The position numbers and the translations under genes were made by a program. Below are positions 27,401 to 36,405 of a DNA stretch of 64,000 nt, piece after piece. The stretch's first letter is position 1. Every line of letters starts with the position of its first letter. This stretch comes from Anaerolineae bacterium (GTDB taxonomy: Bacteria; Chloroflexota; Anaerolineae; Aggregatilineales; Ch27): assembly GCA_013178165.1 (NCBI GenBank), contig JABLXG010000001.1, forward strand, positions 205,605 through 269,604, given 5' to 3'. The notes under the pieces were generated by a model. That model was not told the DNA's origin. It worked only from the letters and a program-made list of their open reading frames with translations, and did not search any database.

Positions 27401-28654
27401 ATGTTAACCGTCAACCCCTCGCGACTGCTGGACGATCTGCAGGTGCTTTCCCGTATCGGGGCGACGCCGGAGGGCGGTGTGCACCGCCCCGCGCTCTCCG
27501 CGGCTGATCTGGAGGCCCGCGCCTGGTTCCGGGCACGGGCGGAAGCGGCGGGCCTGATTTGCCGCCAGGATGGCGCGGGCAACCTCTCAGCAGTGCTACC
27601 CGCCGCCGATCCCGCCGCCCGCACCCTGTTGTGCGGCTCCCACCTGGATAGCGTGCCATATGGTGGGCGGTTTGACGGCGCGCTGGGGGTGCTGGCCGCC
27701 CTGGAAGCATTGCGCACCATCCAGGAGTCCGGCTTGCGGCTGCCTTTCCATCTGGAAGCAATCAGCTTCACTGACGAGGAAGGGACGCACATCAGTCTGC
27801 TGGGCAGCCGGGCCGTCGCCGGTCTGCTTACAGACGCCGATCTGGAGCATCCCCACAGTAGCCCTGAAGCCTTCGCGGCGGCGTTGGAGCGGGCTGGTCT
27901 GTGCCGCGAAGGGCTGCTGGCCGCCCGCCGCGATCCGGCCTCGCTGCTTGGTTACCTCGAACTGCACATTGAACAGGGGTCCCGCCTGCAGGATGCCGGC
28001 CTGGAGATCGGTGCAGTGACAGCAATTGTTGGCATCCGCTCCTTCTGGCTGACCTTCAGCGGGCAGGCCGCCCACGCCGGGACAACGCCCTTGCCCGCCC
28101 GTCGGGATGCCCTGCGCGGGGCAGCGTCGTTCATCACGCGGGCAGCGGAGATCGTCAGCGCTGACTTCCCGCCGGGGGTGGCGACCTGCGGGCAGGTGGA
28201 GGTCGCACCGGGCGCGTTCAATATCGTGCCGGGCCGTGTCCGCCTGGCGCTGGAATTCCGCCATCCGGCGGCGGAGGCCCTGGATGAAATGGAAGCGGCG
28301 CTTCTGGCCCTGGCGCGGGAGTGCGCGGCGGCGCACGGCCTGGAAGTGGCGTTCGCCCCCGTTGGCGGGGTGGAACCGGCGGCTTTTGACCCGGACATGG
28401 TGGCAGCCATTGAGGCCGCCGCCGCGGCGCTGGGCTTGCGCTGCACGCGACTGGTCAGCTTCGCCGGGCACGACGCCCAGGCCATGCGGGCCATCGCCCC
28501 CGCCGCGATGCTGTTTGTGCCATCAGTGGATGGCCTGAGCCATCAACCCGGTGAATACACCCGCGACTCCGATGTCATCAACGGGGCCAACACGCTCCTC
28601 AACACCCTGCTGATCCTGGCCGGGCGCGCCTGGGAAAAGGAACGGGCGCGCTAA
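27401..28654 (+). CDS. M20-family Zn-dependent N-carbamoyl amino acid / allantoate amidohydrolase
   Basis: 417 residues from ATG 27401; the frame is open upstream but homology begins here. Metal-binding blocks: GSHLDSVPYGGRFDGALG (His and Asp ligands), FTDEEGTHI (Glu pair), ELHIEQGSRL, and a C-terminal His in DGLSHQPGEY. This pattern is that of the hydantoinase/carbamoylase subfamily, which hydrolyses N-carbamoyl amino acids, ureidopropionate or allantoate. The exact substrate cannot be read from sequence. Convergent with the phosphatase gene. Confidence 0.85.
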   Translation: MLTVNPSRLLDDLQVLSRIGATPEGGVHRPALSAADLEARAWFRARAEAAGLICRQDGAGNLSAVLPAADPAARTLLCGSHLDSVPYGGRFDGALGVLAALEALRTIQESGLRLPFHLEAISFTDEEGTHISLLGSRAVAGLLTDADLEHPHSSPEAFAAALERAGLCREGLLAARRDPASLLGYLELHIEQGSRLQDAGLEIGAVTAIVGIRSFWLTFSGQAAHAGTTPLPARRDALRGAASFITRAAEIVSADFPPGVATCGQVEVAPGAFNIVPGRVRLALEFRHPAAEALDEMEAALLALARECAAAHGLEVAFAPVGGVEPAAFDPDMVAAIEAAAAALGLRCTRLVSFAGHDAQAMRAIAPAAMLFVPSVDGLSHQPGEYTRDSDVINGANTLLNTLLILAGRAWEKERAR

Positions 28655-28676
28655 GGCGGCTGGGCTAAGCCGCTGT

Positions 28677-29399
28677 TCAAAAGGTGTGCAGGTCGGCGGG
28701 CAGATGATCCAGCCGGTTGAGGAAGTACAGGCGGCCCGGACCGGCGCCATCCAGCGCGATCAGGCTGACGCCAGTATTGTTATGCAGATAGATCATCGGG
28801 TAGCGTTCCACTTCCGGCAGGGGTTGCTCCAGCAAAACGCGCACCAGCAGATCCAGGAAGCCGCCGTGGCTGACCAGGACGATAGCGGTATTCTCGTCGC
28901 TTTCGGCGGCCATTGCCCGCAGCGCATCGGCGACCCGTTCGGCACGGGCGACGGCCTCCGGGTAACGCTCGCGGCCCCGCGCTGCTTCCCACCAGCCGGC
29001 TGCGCCGATGCTCTCCGGTAGCATCCAGCCGGGATAGCTGGCCGCCAGTGCCGCCCGTGAGGGGCCGCCGAAACCGATGTCGGCGCCGTCTTCCCCTTCC
29101 TGGAACAGGCCGCCTATTTCGTGCAGGTCGGGCCAGACGTGCGGCATCAGGCCGAGCGCGGCGGCGATGGGGCGGGTCGTTTCCAGCGCTCGCACCATCG
29201 GGCTGGTATAAAGACGGGCCACGGTGGGCGCGGCGCCAGGCCTGCCCGCCCCGAGGTGCCGCGCCAGGGCCTCGGCCTGCGCCCGACCGGTGGCCGTGAG
29301 CTCAGGATCGTGATGCCGGGTGCGCATGTAATCCCTGGTGGAGGCCGCATCCAGCGCGTTGTTGGCCGACTGGCCATGACGGATGGCGTAGATGTGCAT
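28677..29399 (-). CDS. Histidine phosphatase (phosphoglycerate mutase-like)
   Basis: 240 residues from ATG 29399 (MHIYAIRHGQSANN). The upstream extension of the frame is not family-like. The catalytic RHG is at residues 7-9, the second His in VLVSHGGFLDLLV, and the conserved Arg in TSPMVRALETTRPIA. It belongs to the broad phosphatase/mutase superfamily; a specific substrate cannot be assigned. Confidence 0.85.
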   Translation of the reverse strand: MHIYAIRHGQSANNALDAASTRDYMRTRHHDPELTATGRAQAEALARHLGAGRPGAAPTVARLYTSPMVRALETTRPIAAALGLMPHVWPDLHEIGGLFQEGEDGADIGFGGPSRAALAASYPGWMLPESIGAAGWWEAARGRERYPEAVARAERVADALRAMAAESDENTAIVLVSHGGFLDLLVRVLLEQPLPEVERYPMIYLHNNTGVSLIALDGAGPGRLYFLNRLDHLPADLHTF

Positions 29400-29440
29400 G
29401 CGTCTGCTATCCTTGCGAAAAAGCCATGCGCATTGAGTCG

Positions 29441-30280
29441 TTACCGCGGGTGCCTGGCCCATAGGGTGAAGACCGTGATCTCCGGGCGGCAGTTGAAGCG
29501 CGCCCGCAGGTGCCCGGTGCCCAGTCCGCGATTGGTGTAGACGTACATATCCCGCGCCCGGTACAGGCCCGCCGGGTAGCGCATCCCATATCTGGGCAGC
29601 GCCAGCGGGCCGAACGGCGGCAGGTGCACCTGCCCGCCGTGGGTATGGCCGGAAAGCTGCAGGTCAAAGCGGCTGGTTGCCGCGCTGACGTCAGCGAAGT
29701 CCGGCTCGTGGGCCAGCAGCAGGGCCGCACCCTCCGGCGGCAGCGCCGCCAGGACATAATCCAGCCGCGCCCGGCGGAAGGCCATATCGTCCACCCCGGC
29801 CAGGTGCAGGGTGGCCTCGCCACGTCGCAGCGTGTGGACGCGGTTGGCCAGTTCTATGATCCCGGCAGCCTGCAACACCCGGCGGATGCCCTCCGGACCA
29901 GTGGGGTGGCGGTGATCGTGGTTGCCCAGCACGGCGAAGACGCCCTCCGGCGCGCGTAGTGCCCCCAGCGCCGCGGTCAGCGCCGCCGCATCGTAGCGGG
30001 AATGGCTGCTGAGGATATCGCCGGTGATGGCGATGGCATCCGCGCCCTGGGCGTTGACCAGCGGGATGAGCGCCGCCAGCCGCGCCGGGGTCATCCAGCC
30101 GTTGATGTGAATGTCGCTGATGTGAGCCAGCCGGAAACCGTGGAAGGCCTGCTCCAGGCGCGGCAGGATCAGGGTGATCGCCCGTACCTGGAATGCGTAC
30201 GGTTCGACCCGCACGGCGTAGGCTGCCGCGTAGAGCAGCGCCGATCCGCTGAGCGCCGCCAGGCGCGCCCGGACGCTCAT
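29441..30280 (-). CDS. Metallophosphoesterase (YaeI/YkuE-like)
   Basis: 279 residues. One N-terminal hydrophobic segment could be an anchor. The five calcineurin-type metal motifs are present: DIHING, GDILSSHS, GNHDHRHP, AHEPDF and GHTHGGQV. It resembles membrane-associated phosphoesterases acting on lipid-linked phosphates, but the substrate is unknown. Lies in a minus-strand run with its neighbours on both sides. Confidence 0.88.
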   Translation of the reverse strand: MSVRARLAALSGSALLYAAAYAVRVEPYAFQVRAITLILPRLEQAFHGFRLAHISDIHINGWMTPARLAALIPLVNAQGADAIAITGDILSSHSRYDAAALTAALGALRAPEGVFAVLGNHDHRHPTGPEGIRRVLQAAGIIELANRVHTLRRGEATLHLAGVDDMAFRRARLDYVLAALPPEGAALLLAHEPDFADVSAATSRFDLQLSGHTHGGQVHLPPFGPLALPRYGMRYPAGLYRARDMYVYTNRGLGTGHLRARFNCRPEITVFTLWARHPR

Positions 30281-30301
30281 GCTACCCTCCCGTCTGCCGG
30301 T

Positions 30302-30691
30302 TTATTCAGCTGCTTCACGCTCATCTGCCTCCAGGAAAAAGAACAGGATCGCCGCTGCCCCCTCCACCAGATGCTTCATGCCGTCGACATGGCCCAGGTA
30401 TTCGTCCGGGGCCAGACGGCGGTGGCGGTATAGCCTGCCATCCGGGGCGACGCGACCTACGTATTCGTCCGGACCGCGCCGGTGACGGAAGACGCCACCA
30501 CGCCCGTCCACGCGACCCAGGTATTCGTCCGGGCCAAAGCGGTGATGGTACACATGGCCGCTGGTGTAATCCACCCGGCCCAGATAGCGGTCCGGCCCGA
30601 ACTGCTCCGAATAGACGCGCCCGCTGGCCGGATCAACATTGCCGATGTGCTGATCCGGGGCGCGGGGGATGTGGCGGAAAATGCGGGCCAT
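30302..30691 (-). CDS. Small protein of five 20-residue beta-type repeats
   Basis: 129 residues. Five tandem units of 20-21 residues have the consensus (G/A)PDEYLGRVD-x-x-G-x-V/L-Y-x-HRF, starting near residue 11. They are followed by a short hydrophobic stretch (GAAAILFFFLEADE). AAGGAG lies 9 nt before the ATG. The G-x-VY and YLGRV pairs suggest stacked beta hairpins. I do not recognise the family. The gene follows the same strand as the metallophosphoesterase, which begins 21 bp downstream. Confidence 0.65.
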   Translation of the reverse strand: MARIFRHIPRAPDQHIGNVDPASGRVYSEQFGPDRYLGRVDYTSGHVYHHRFGPDEYLGRVDGRGGVFRHRRGPDEYVGRVAPDGRLYRHRRLAPDEYLGHVDGMKHLVEGAAAILFFFLEADEREAAE

Positions 30692-30916
30692 GTGCTTATG
30701 CTCCTTGCCCGGCCTGCGCCAGGCGATCGATGCGCTCGCCCAATCATGCTTCCCGGCATCGCTGCCGGGCTACCAGTGTACCCCGATTCCGGCGCTCTGC
30801 GCCCCGGCTTAACGCTGCATGGGAAGAAGATGAACACTTGCTGAAAATCTGCTCTGGCGACGCTGGCGGCGATTATAATGGCCATACGTCACAGATTTAG
30901 TGGTAAGGATTCCAGG

Positions 30917-31384
30917 ATGCAATTTCCAGAGGTAGCTGGTTCCAACCTGCAGGGACGCCGCTTCCGGCTGCCCGCCGATTTTGAGGGCGATTATAACGTG
31001 GTGCTGATCGCTTTCCAGCAGGCGCAGCAATACGACGTGGAAACGTGGCTGCCGCTGCTCCGGCGTTTGCGGCAGGTGTACCCGGCCCTGCGCTACTACG
31101 AACTGCCGGTTGTCTGGGAGATGCCCCGGCTCCGCCAGGTATTGCTGGATATGGGCATGCGCCTGGGCATCCCCAGCCGGGCCACGCGGGAGAAAACCAT
31201 CACCCTCTACCTGGACAAGTCGGCTTTCCGCCGGGCGCTGGATATCCCCGACGAGAGCGCGATCATGGTCGCCCTGGTGGATCGCACCGGGCGTGTTCTG
31301 TGGCGCACACTGGGGCCGTATAACGAGGCCAAGGGCGCGTCGCTGGAAGCGTCCGTGCGCCAGCTCCCCCTTCGCGCCCTGTAG
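30917..31384 (+). CDS. Conserved protein, possibly thioredoxin-fold (ATP10-like)
   Basis: 155 residues from ATG 30917, with AAGGA 7 nt upstream. The frame opens earlier but overlaps a TATAAT at 30874-30879. The order beta strand (YNVVLIAFQQAQQYD), helix, strand (YELPVVWEM), helix, then IMVALVDRTGRVLWRTLGPYNE resembles thioredoxin-fold proteins of the ATP10-like kind, but no CXXC is present. Function unknown. Confidence 0.6.
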   Translation: MQFPEVAGSNLQGRRFRLPADFEGDYNVVLIAFQQAQQYDVETWLPLLRRLRQVYPALRYYELPVVWEMPRLRQVLLDMGMRLGIPSRATREKTITLYLDKSAFRRALDIPDESAIMVALVDRTGRVLWRTLGPYNEAKGASLEASVRQLPLRAL

Positions 31385-31400
31385 GGCGCGGGCGGGGCGC

Positions 31401-32549
31401 CTACCGCAACTGAATCTCCACCCAGGTTGTGCGGTTGGGGTGGACGTACACCTGATCGCGGAAGAGGGTCGTCCCGCCGGAGCGCACCACCAGGTTGTAG
31501 TAATCGGCAGGCAGGTCGCCCAGCGCGTAATTTTCCCCGAATTGTGTATCCCCGTTGACGGTGTCATCGGCATAGGTGAAAGCCGCGCGGCGGAAGCCCG
31601 GATCGCGGGCAGAAGTTACGTCCAGTGTCACATCGCGCAGGAGGTTGCCCGCTGCGTCGGTGATCCGCCCGGCCAGCGTGCCGTAGCCGCGGTAAGGCCG
31701 CAGCCATAGCTCCGGGTTGCGTGTGCTGGTGTAGCTGCTCGGATTGCCCACCCGCACTTCAAAGTGCAGGTGCGGCCCCAGGGCGACGCCCGTCCCTCCC
31801 ACCAGGCCGATCTCGTCGCCCTGTGTCACGCGCTGCCCGCTTTCCACTTTCACCGCCAGTAAATGCCCGTACAGCGAATAGACTGGCTCGCCGCTGCCCG
31901 GATCGACAAAGTCATGCTGGATAACGATCACGTTGCCGTAGAAGTTGGGCTGTGGGCCGAAGATCGCGCCGAGATCATCCCCGGCATAGATCACGGTGCC
32001 ATCCTGGACGGCGATCACCGGCGTACCCGTGCCGTTCTGGATATCCACGCCGTGATGCGTCTGCAGCCGCCCGCCGTTGGTGCTGCCATAGGGGTAATTG
32101 CGCGAGACCCAGGTGGTGAAGTCCGCCGGGATCGGGCGGGCCATCCAGTAGTGGTCGGGGATGGTCAGTGCCGGGTCCAGCGGCGGGGGCGTCCAGGTTG
32201 GTTCGTCGGCGCTGGCGCTGCCGGGCTGCCCGGTGGGCGAGACGACGATCGGCGGCGTCGGGGACGGGCGCGGCGTATTGGTGTGGAAAGGCGTGCGGGT
32301 GGCCGTCGGGGTGTTGGAGGGCGTCGGCGTCGGGGGGAGGGTGGGCGTGTCCGTCGGGCCGATGGTTGGCACCGGCGTATTGGTGCGTGTTGGCACGGCG
32401 GCAATGGCCGTAGCGGTCAGGTTGGCGGCGCTCATCGGCGTGCCCATCTGCTCCTGGCCGGCGCAGCCCGCCAGCAGGATCAGCCCGGCTATAGCCGCCG
32501 CCAGCGCCGGACGCCTGATCAGTATTCCCTGGGCAGCAATGTGTTTCAT
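31401..32549 (-). CDS. M23 peptidase lipoprotein
   Basis: 382 residues from ATG 32549. The signal peptide ends in the lipobox LLAGC, so the mature protein should be lipid-anchored at the Cys near residue 29. A TPT-rich linker leads to an M23 (LytM-type) domain with HHGVDIQNG, YGHL and HLHFEV, the usual zinc and catalytic His/Asp set. A C-terminal beta domain of about 80 residues follows (AGRITDAAGNLLRDVTLDV). It probably cleaves peptide crossbridges or acts as a wall-binding factor outside the membrane. Confidence 0.88.
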   Translation of the reverse strand: MKHIAAQGILIRRPALAAAIAGLILLAGCAGQEQMGTPMSAANLTATAIAAVPTRTNTPVPTIGPTDTPTLPPTPTPSNTPTATRTPFHTNTPRPSPTPPIVVSPTGQPGSASADEPTWTPPPLDPALTIPDHYWMARPIPADFTTWVSRNYPYGSTNGGRLQTHHGVDIQNGTGTPVIAVQDGTVIYAGDDLGAIFGPQPNFYGNVIVIQHDFVDPGSGEPVYSLYGHLLAVKVESGQRVTQGDEIGLVGGTGVALGPHLHFEVRVGNPSSYTSTRNPELWLRPYRGYGTLAGRITDAAGNLLRDVTLDVTSARDPGFRRAAFTYADDTVNGDTQFGENYALGDLPADYYNLVVRSGGTTLFRDQVYVHPNRTTWVEIQLR

Positions 32550-32673
32550 GATGGTTCTCAACGCGTCTTCCTGATCACGAACCGGCCCCTGCCGGGCCGC
32601 GATAATGTCGACCGGGGGCGCCGCATGCTGCACCCCTATCGCCGTGGTGTCGTCTGGTTTCTGGCCTGCTGCT

Positions 32674-34206
32674 TCAACTATCCAGCCCGGCCCGCTCCGC
32701 TGCGCGGGCCAGCAAGTTGGCGCTCAGAGCGCGAGCCTCGGCCACGATGGCGGCGGCGTGCCCGGCATAGTCGGCGGCGCGTTCCGGGTCAGTCAGGCTG
32801 GCGGCGTTGATCCGCACGTTCAGCGCCGCGATCTCGATGGCCGCCAGGGCCATGTGCACGCCGGCCATCGCGTCGGTGACGGCGTTCAGGTTGCCCAGCG
32901 TGGCGGCGTTGCCGGCCAGTTTCATGGCCTCCAGGGCGGCTTCAGCCACGCCCAGGGGGACCCCGGCGGCGCCGATCAGGGCCGCCTGAATCGCGGCTTC
33001 CCGGCCAGCGTCGTCTTTGGGCAGGCGGTAAGCCGCCATCACCCGCCCGAAGGCATCGACATCCGCCTGCACTGCCTGCAGGAGCCGGACCCGCAAAGCG
33101 TCGGCATCGCGGGCGATGGCGGTCATCTGCGCTTCGACCTCAGCGTACTTCTTCTTGCCGGCCGTCAGGCGGGCGACCATGCCCGCCAGAGCCGCGGCCA
33201 GCGCCCCAGCTGCTGCGGCGACCGCGCCCCCGCCGGGCGCAGCCGTGCCCTCCGCGACCGCCCCGGCGAAAGCGTCCATAGCGGGCGGGGGGGCGGATTC
33301 TTCGGCCAGGTGAACAGCCGCCAGCCGCCGCTCCAGCACCTGATCTTTGGTGAAGCGGTCAAGCTGCAGGTACCACTGCGCCGCGTCGAGCAGGGCATCT
33401 TCCGGAATCAGGCCGACCAGCTCACTATGGGTGATCAACACGCCGTAGCGGGCGGCTTCCCGCCGGATCATCTCGACGACGCGGTGGATGGGCGTCTTTT
33501 CAAAGTTGGTCAGGTTCATGGAAACCTGCGCCTGGCCTTCCACCAACACGCCCATGGCCTTGACAAAGTGCAACCCGCCGCTGGAATGGCGGACGGCGCG
33601 GGCGATCCGGTCGGCGATCTGAACATCGGCGGTGTTCAGGTAGACATTGAAGGCGATCAGGAAGGGGCGGGCGCCGATCACCGTTGCCCCCGCCGGGCCG
33701 AGCGCCGCCGGGCCGAAGTCCGGGGCGCGGTCGGGATCAGTGGCAATGACCTGTTTCAGCCCTTCGTACTCGCCCGCCCGGATATTCGCCAGGTTCTGAC
33801 GTTCCGGACGGGTGGCCGCCGCTTCGTAGAGATAGACGGGGATGCCCAGTTCGCGGCCCACCCGTTCGCCCAGGCGGCGGGCGATAGCCACGCAATCGGC
33901 CATCGTCGCCCCGCGCAACGGCACAAAGGGCACCACATCTGTCGCACCGATGCGCGGATGTTCCCCGCGATGTTCATCCAGGTTGATCAAGCGGGCGGCG
34001 GTGGCGATGGCGGCGTAAGCGGCCTGTTCCACCGCCTCCGGCGCGCCGACGAAAGTCACCACCGTGCGGTTGTGGTCAGCGTCGCTGCTGGTATCCAGCA
34101 CGGTCGCGCCGGGTACGGCGCGGATGGCAGCCACAATTTGCGCGATGACTTCCGGGCGGCGGCCTTCGCTGAAGTTGGGGACACACTCAATAAGCAGTTC
34201 GGACAC
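32674..34206 (-). CDS. ftcD: Glutamate formiminotransferase fused to formimino-THF cyclodeaminase
   Basis: About 510 residues from GTG 34206. The N-terminal formiminotransferase (ECVPNFSEGR, DADHNRTVVTFVG, LDEHRGEHPRIGATDVVPF) spans roughly 1-310. The C-terminal cyclodeaminase spans about 320-505 (PGGGAVAAAAGALAAALAGMVARLT, the glycine-rich site). Together they pass the formimino group from formiminoglutamate to tetrahydrofolate and release ammonia. GTG is preferred because the protein family starts with SELLIECVPNFSEG; a TTG 36 bp upstream also exists. Confidence 0.92.
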   Translation of the reverse strand: MSELLIECVPNFSEGRRPEVIAQIVAAIRAVPGATVLDTSSDADHNRTVVTFVGAPEAVEQAAYAAIATAARLINLDEHRGEHPRIGATDVVPFVPLRGATMADCVAIARRLGERVGRELGIPVYLYEAAATRPERQNLANIRAGEYEGLKQVIATDPDRAPDFGPAALGPAGATVIGARPFLIAFNVYLNTADVQIADRIARAVRHSSGGLHFVKAMGVLVEGQAQVSMNLTNFEKTPIHRVVEMIRREAARYGVLITHSELVGLIPEDALLDAAQWYLQLDRFTKDQVLERRLAAVHLAEESAPPPAMDAFAGAVAEGTAAPGGGAVAAAAGALAAALAGMVARLTAGKKKYAEVEAQMTAIARDADALRVRLLQAVQADVDAFGRVMAAYRLPKDDAGREAAIQAALIGAAGVPLGVAEAALEAMKLAGNAATLGNLNAVTDAMAGVHMALAAIEIAALNVRINAASLTDPERAADYAGHAAAIVAEARALSANLLARAAERAGLDS

Positions 34207-34520
34207 CTGATCTCTCTCACACAGGGTTATGGCAGCGGGCAAAAAAGCCGGGCGGGATTATACCAGAGGCGGGGCGCTGCGGCGATTATGCTGCGCCGGG
34301 CATTCGGGCGCTGCTTCAGGCAGGGGGCATACCGCGCCGCCCCCCCCCCGATCTTCGCAACGTGATCAGCCGTCTCGCGGCCAGTCATCGCCATACTGCA
34401 GGCGGCGGTCCCACCTTCCTCTTCCAGGATGCAGGCAGCGGGGGCGTGTGGTACACTGTAGGCCACAGGACGCTGGGCCTGTTTGTGCGCTTGGACTCTG
34501 ACCTGGAGAGGCGCTGCCAG
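34207..34520. other. Divergent intergenic region between ftcD and 34521
   Basis: 314 bp without a credible gene. It holds TATAAT on the minus strand (34257-34262, towards ftcD) and a C9 run near 34341. No clear -35 or terminator was seen. Confidence 0.5.
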
Positions 34521-34919
34521 ATGGCTACCAATGCACGTACCTGGTTCTACCAGACTCCGGAAAAGAACCCCTACCTGTTGCAGGAACGGGTCAATGGCAC
34601 GTTGTGGATGGCCCGCCTGTGGGATGTGTATTTTGTGACCGAGCGGGCCGAGCCGCCTTTCCGCATGTCTGCTGTTTACCACGGCACGCCGCTGGTGATC
34701 GAGTGGGAACCGGGTAAGTGGTTCCGCCTGGCAGCGCCACAGAGCCTGCCAGGTGTGATCACCGCCTTTTCCAATATCCTGCAATTGCCGGCCAGCCTGA
34801 TGTATACCGATAACCATGGCATGGTGGTTACGGAATGGCACCGTGATGGCGGCCATGAGCGCTGGCGCGAGATTCAGGGCAACCCGATGTACCAGAGTGT
34901 GGTGCGGCTGAATCCATGA
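34521..34919 (+). CDS. Hypothetical protein, 132 aa
   Basis: Start ATG 34521 (MATNARTWFYQTPEKNPY) is preferred over the longer frame, whose extra residues look like intergenic translation. The protein is Trp- and aromatic-rich with no signal or membrane segment. I do not recognise a family. Its stop overlaps the start of a 50-residue membrane peptide (ATGA), and a 205-residue protein follows, so the three probably form an operon. Confidence 0.6.
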   Translation: MATNARTWFYQTPEKNPYLLQERVNGTLWMARLWDVYFVTERAEPPFRMSAVYHGTPLVIEWEPGKWFRLAAPQSLPGVITAFSNILQLPASLMYTDNHGMVVTEWHRDGGHERWREIQGNPMYQSVVRLNP

Positions 34920-35068
34920 CGAGTGTCAGGACAGGTTTTTCCCGGCTGATTTTTGTGGCGGTGCTGGGGGTAGCGCTGCTGTGGCTGTGGTGGCGTCGCC
35001 GCCTGGTCAGCCTGTGGCGGCAACCGCAACACGCGCCGCTTTCCGCGCAGTGGCTCAACGCAGGCTAG
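34916..35068 (+). CDS. Small single-helix membrane protein, 50 aa
   Basis: The ATG at 34916 overlaps the TGA of the preceding gene. One membrane helix occupies about residues 11-26 (LIFVAVLGVALLWLWW), followed by a basic RRRLVSLWRQ patch. Ten bases separate it from the next gene. Its existence is inferred from the coupling, the intact membrane helix and the fit between two genes. Confidence 0.55.
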   Translation: MTSVRTGFSRLIFVAVLGVALLWLWWRRRLVSLWRQPQHAPLSAQWLNAG

Positions 35069-35078
35069 GGCACCCCGT

Positions 35079-35696
35079 ATGGCCGCTTATGATCCCGAAC
35101 GCGATCTCATCGTCCTGACGGCGATGGCCGACCAGATCACGCCTTACCTGATCGAAGGGGAGCTGTTCTGGCCGCTTTCCGGGCGGTTGCCGGGCGGGAT
35201 GCCCCACCTGACCATCGGCGGCTTTCTGCTGCGCCAGCACCGCCTGACGGCATTACGCGCCCGGTTGGACGATCGCCAGCAGGCCCGCCTGGATGCCGCG
35301 CTGGCGGCATTCCACACTGCCCGGCTGGAGTGGCGCATCCACTATTTCAACAAGATCGCCCGCGAATGGGAGATGCGCGTCAACCTGTTGCAGCAATTCC
35401 TGAACGACTGCGAGGCGCAGGAGGCAGCTAACTGCTTTGAGAACTGGCCGACTACCGCCCGGCACCGTACCATCCTGCACCATCTGCAGGAGGTGTTGCA
35501 GGAAGAGGGCGAGGGGCTTTCCAATCCGCAGCGGGCCGAGCTTGATCGTCTGGATGACGGGCTGCGCCGTTACCTGGCGCAGGGGGAAGCAGGGCGCTTT
35601 CTGTGGGGCGCAGACCTGGCGGCGATCTATCCCCGTGATCCGTACTGGTGGCTGTGGGTCGTGCCGCCCGACGACACGCTCGATCCTGACCGGTGA
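35079..35696 (+). CDS. Conserved hypothetical protein, 205 aa
   Basis: Largely helical, with charged middle segments (LRARLDDRQQARLDAALAAF; REWEMRVNLLQQFL) and a hydrophobic aromatic C-terminus (DPYWWLWVVPP). No known motif. It is third in a likely operon with the 132 aa and 50 aa genes. Confidence 0.6.
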   Translation: MAAYDPERDLIVLTAMADQITPYLIEGELFWPLSGRLPGGMPHLTIGGFLLRQHRLTALRARLDDRQQARLDAALAAFHTARLEWRIHYFNKIAREWEMRVNLLQQFLNDCEAQEAANCFENWPTTARHRTILHHLQEVLQEEGEGLSNPQRAELDRLDDGLRRYLAQGEAGRFLWGADLAAIYPRDPYWWLWVVPPDDTLDPDR

Positions 35697-35714
35697 TGTT
35701 TCCGCTAAAAACTA

Positions 35715-35754
35715 CCCGGTCGTAGCCACGGGGGTTTCCGCTGCTGCGACCGGG
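35715..35754. terminator. Candidate bidirectional hairpin between convergent genes
   Basis: 12 bp stem CCCGGTCGTAGC/GCTGCGACCGGG (35715-35726 and 35743-35754, one G-T pair). It lies between the 35079 gene and the convergent ferritin gene. T runs are weak. Confidence 0.45.
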
Positions 35755-35786
35755 CTTGCCTTCTGTGGCGTGCGTTTTGCCGGGCG

Positions 35787-36302
35787 TTATTCGGCCTCTG
35801 CTTCCTCAGCCCCCGGCGCGCGCTGGCCCAGTTCGCGATCCAGCATGAACAGGCCAGCGGGGAAGTCCTGCACTCGCCTGAGGTCCTGCACGACCGCGTC
35901 GACCGACGCCTCTTCTTCTACCTGTTCGTCCACAAACCACTTGAGGAAGCTGCCTGTAGCGTGATCGTGTTCTTCTATGGCCAGGGTGGCCAGCTTGTTG
36001 ATCCAGCCACTGATGTACTGCTCGTGCTTGAAGGCGTCTTCAAAGGCGGCCAACGGGGTTTCCCAGGAGGTCTGCGGGGCCTCCAGCGCGGTGAGTTGTA
36101 CGCGTCCCCGACGCTCGATAATGTAGTCATAAAACCTCATCGCGTGGCCCATTTCTTCTTGAGCCTGCAGGCGCATCCAGTGGGCAAAACCGGGGAAATT
36201 GGCGTCAGCAAAGTAGGCTGACATGGCCAGGTAGATGTAGGCGGAATGCAACTCTGCGTTGACCTGATCGTTCAGGGCTTTAACCATTCGCTCGCTTAAC
36301 AT
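35787..36302 (-). CDS. Ferritin
   Basis: 171 residues, a normal bacterial non-haem ferritin length. The ferroxidase residues can be read as E17, E50, H53, E94 and Q127 in the helices AELHSAYIYL, QAQEEMGH, HEQYISGW and DEQVEEE. It stores iron as ferric oxide in the cytoplasm and limits Fenton chemistry. No Fur box was recognised upstream. Confidence 0.93.
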   Translation of the reverse strand: MLSERMVKALNDQVNAELHSAYIYLAMSAYFADANFPGFAHWMRLQAQEEMGHAMRFYDYIIERRGRVQLTALEAPQTSWETPLAAFEDAFKHEQYISGWINKLATLAIEEHDHATGSFLKWFVDEQVEEEASVDAVVQDLRRVQDFPAGLFMLDRELGQRAPGAEEAEAE

Positions 36303-36405
36303 CGCACACTATCCTCTCTTGTTCTATCCGCAACCTCACCCGTCAGGGTGAATAACCCGATCTTAGCACATTTTGGAGCGACTTGTGGGTGTCTGGCAGG
36401 CTTTA

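Noticed and set aside
34335-34355. C9 homopolymer as a phase-variable tract
   Set aside because: It lies in non-coding DNA without a nearby promoter spacing or frame that its length would control.
32605-34365. 586-residue plus-strand frame opposite ftcD
   Set aside because: Shadow frame with compositionally biased sequence and no recognisable motif.
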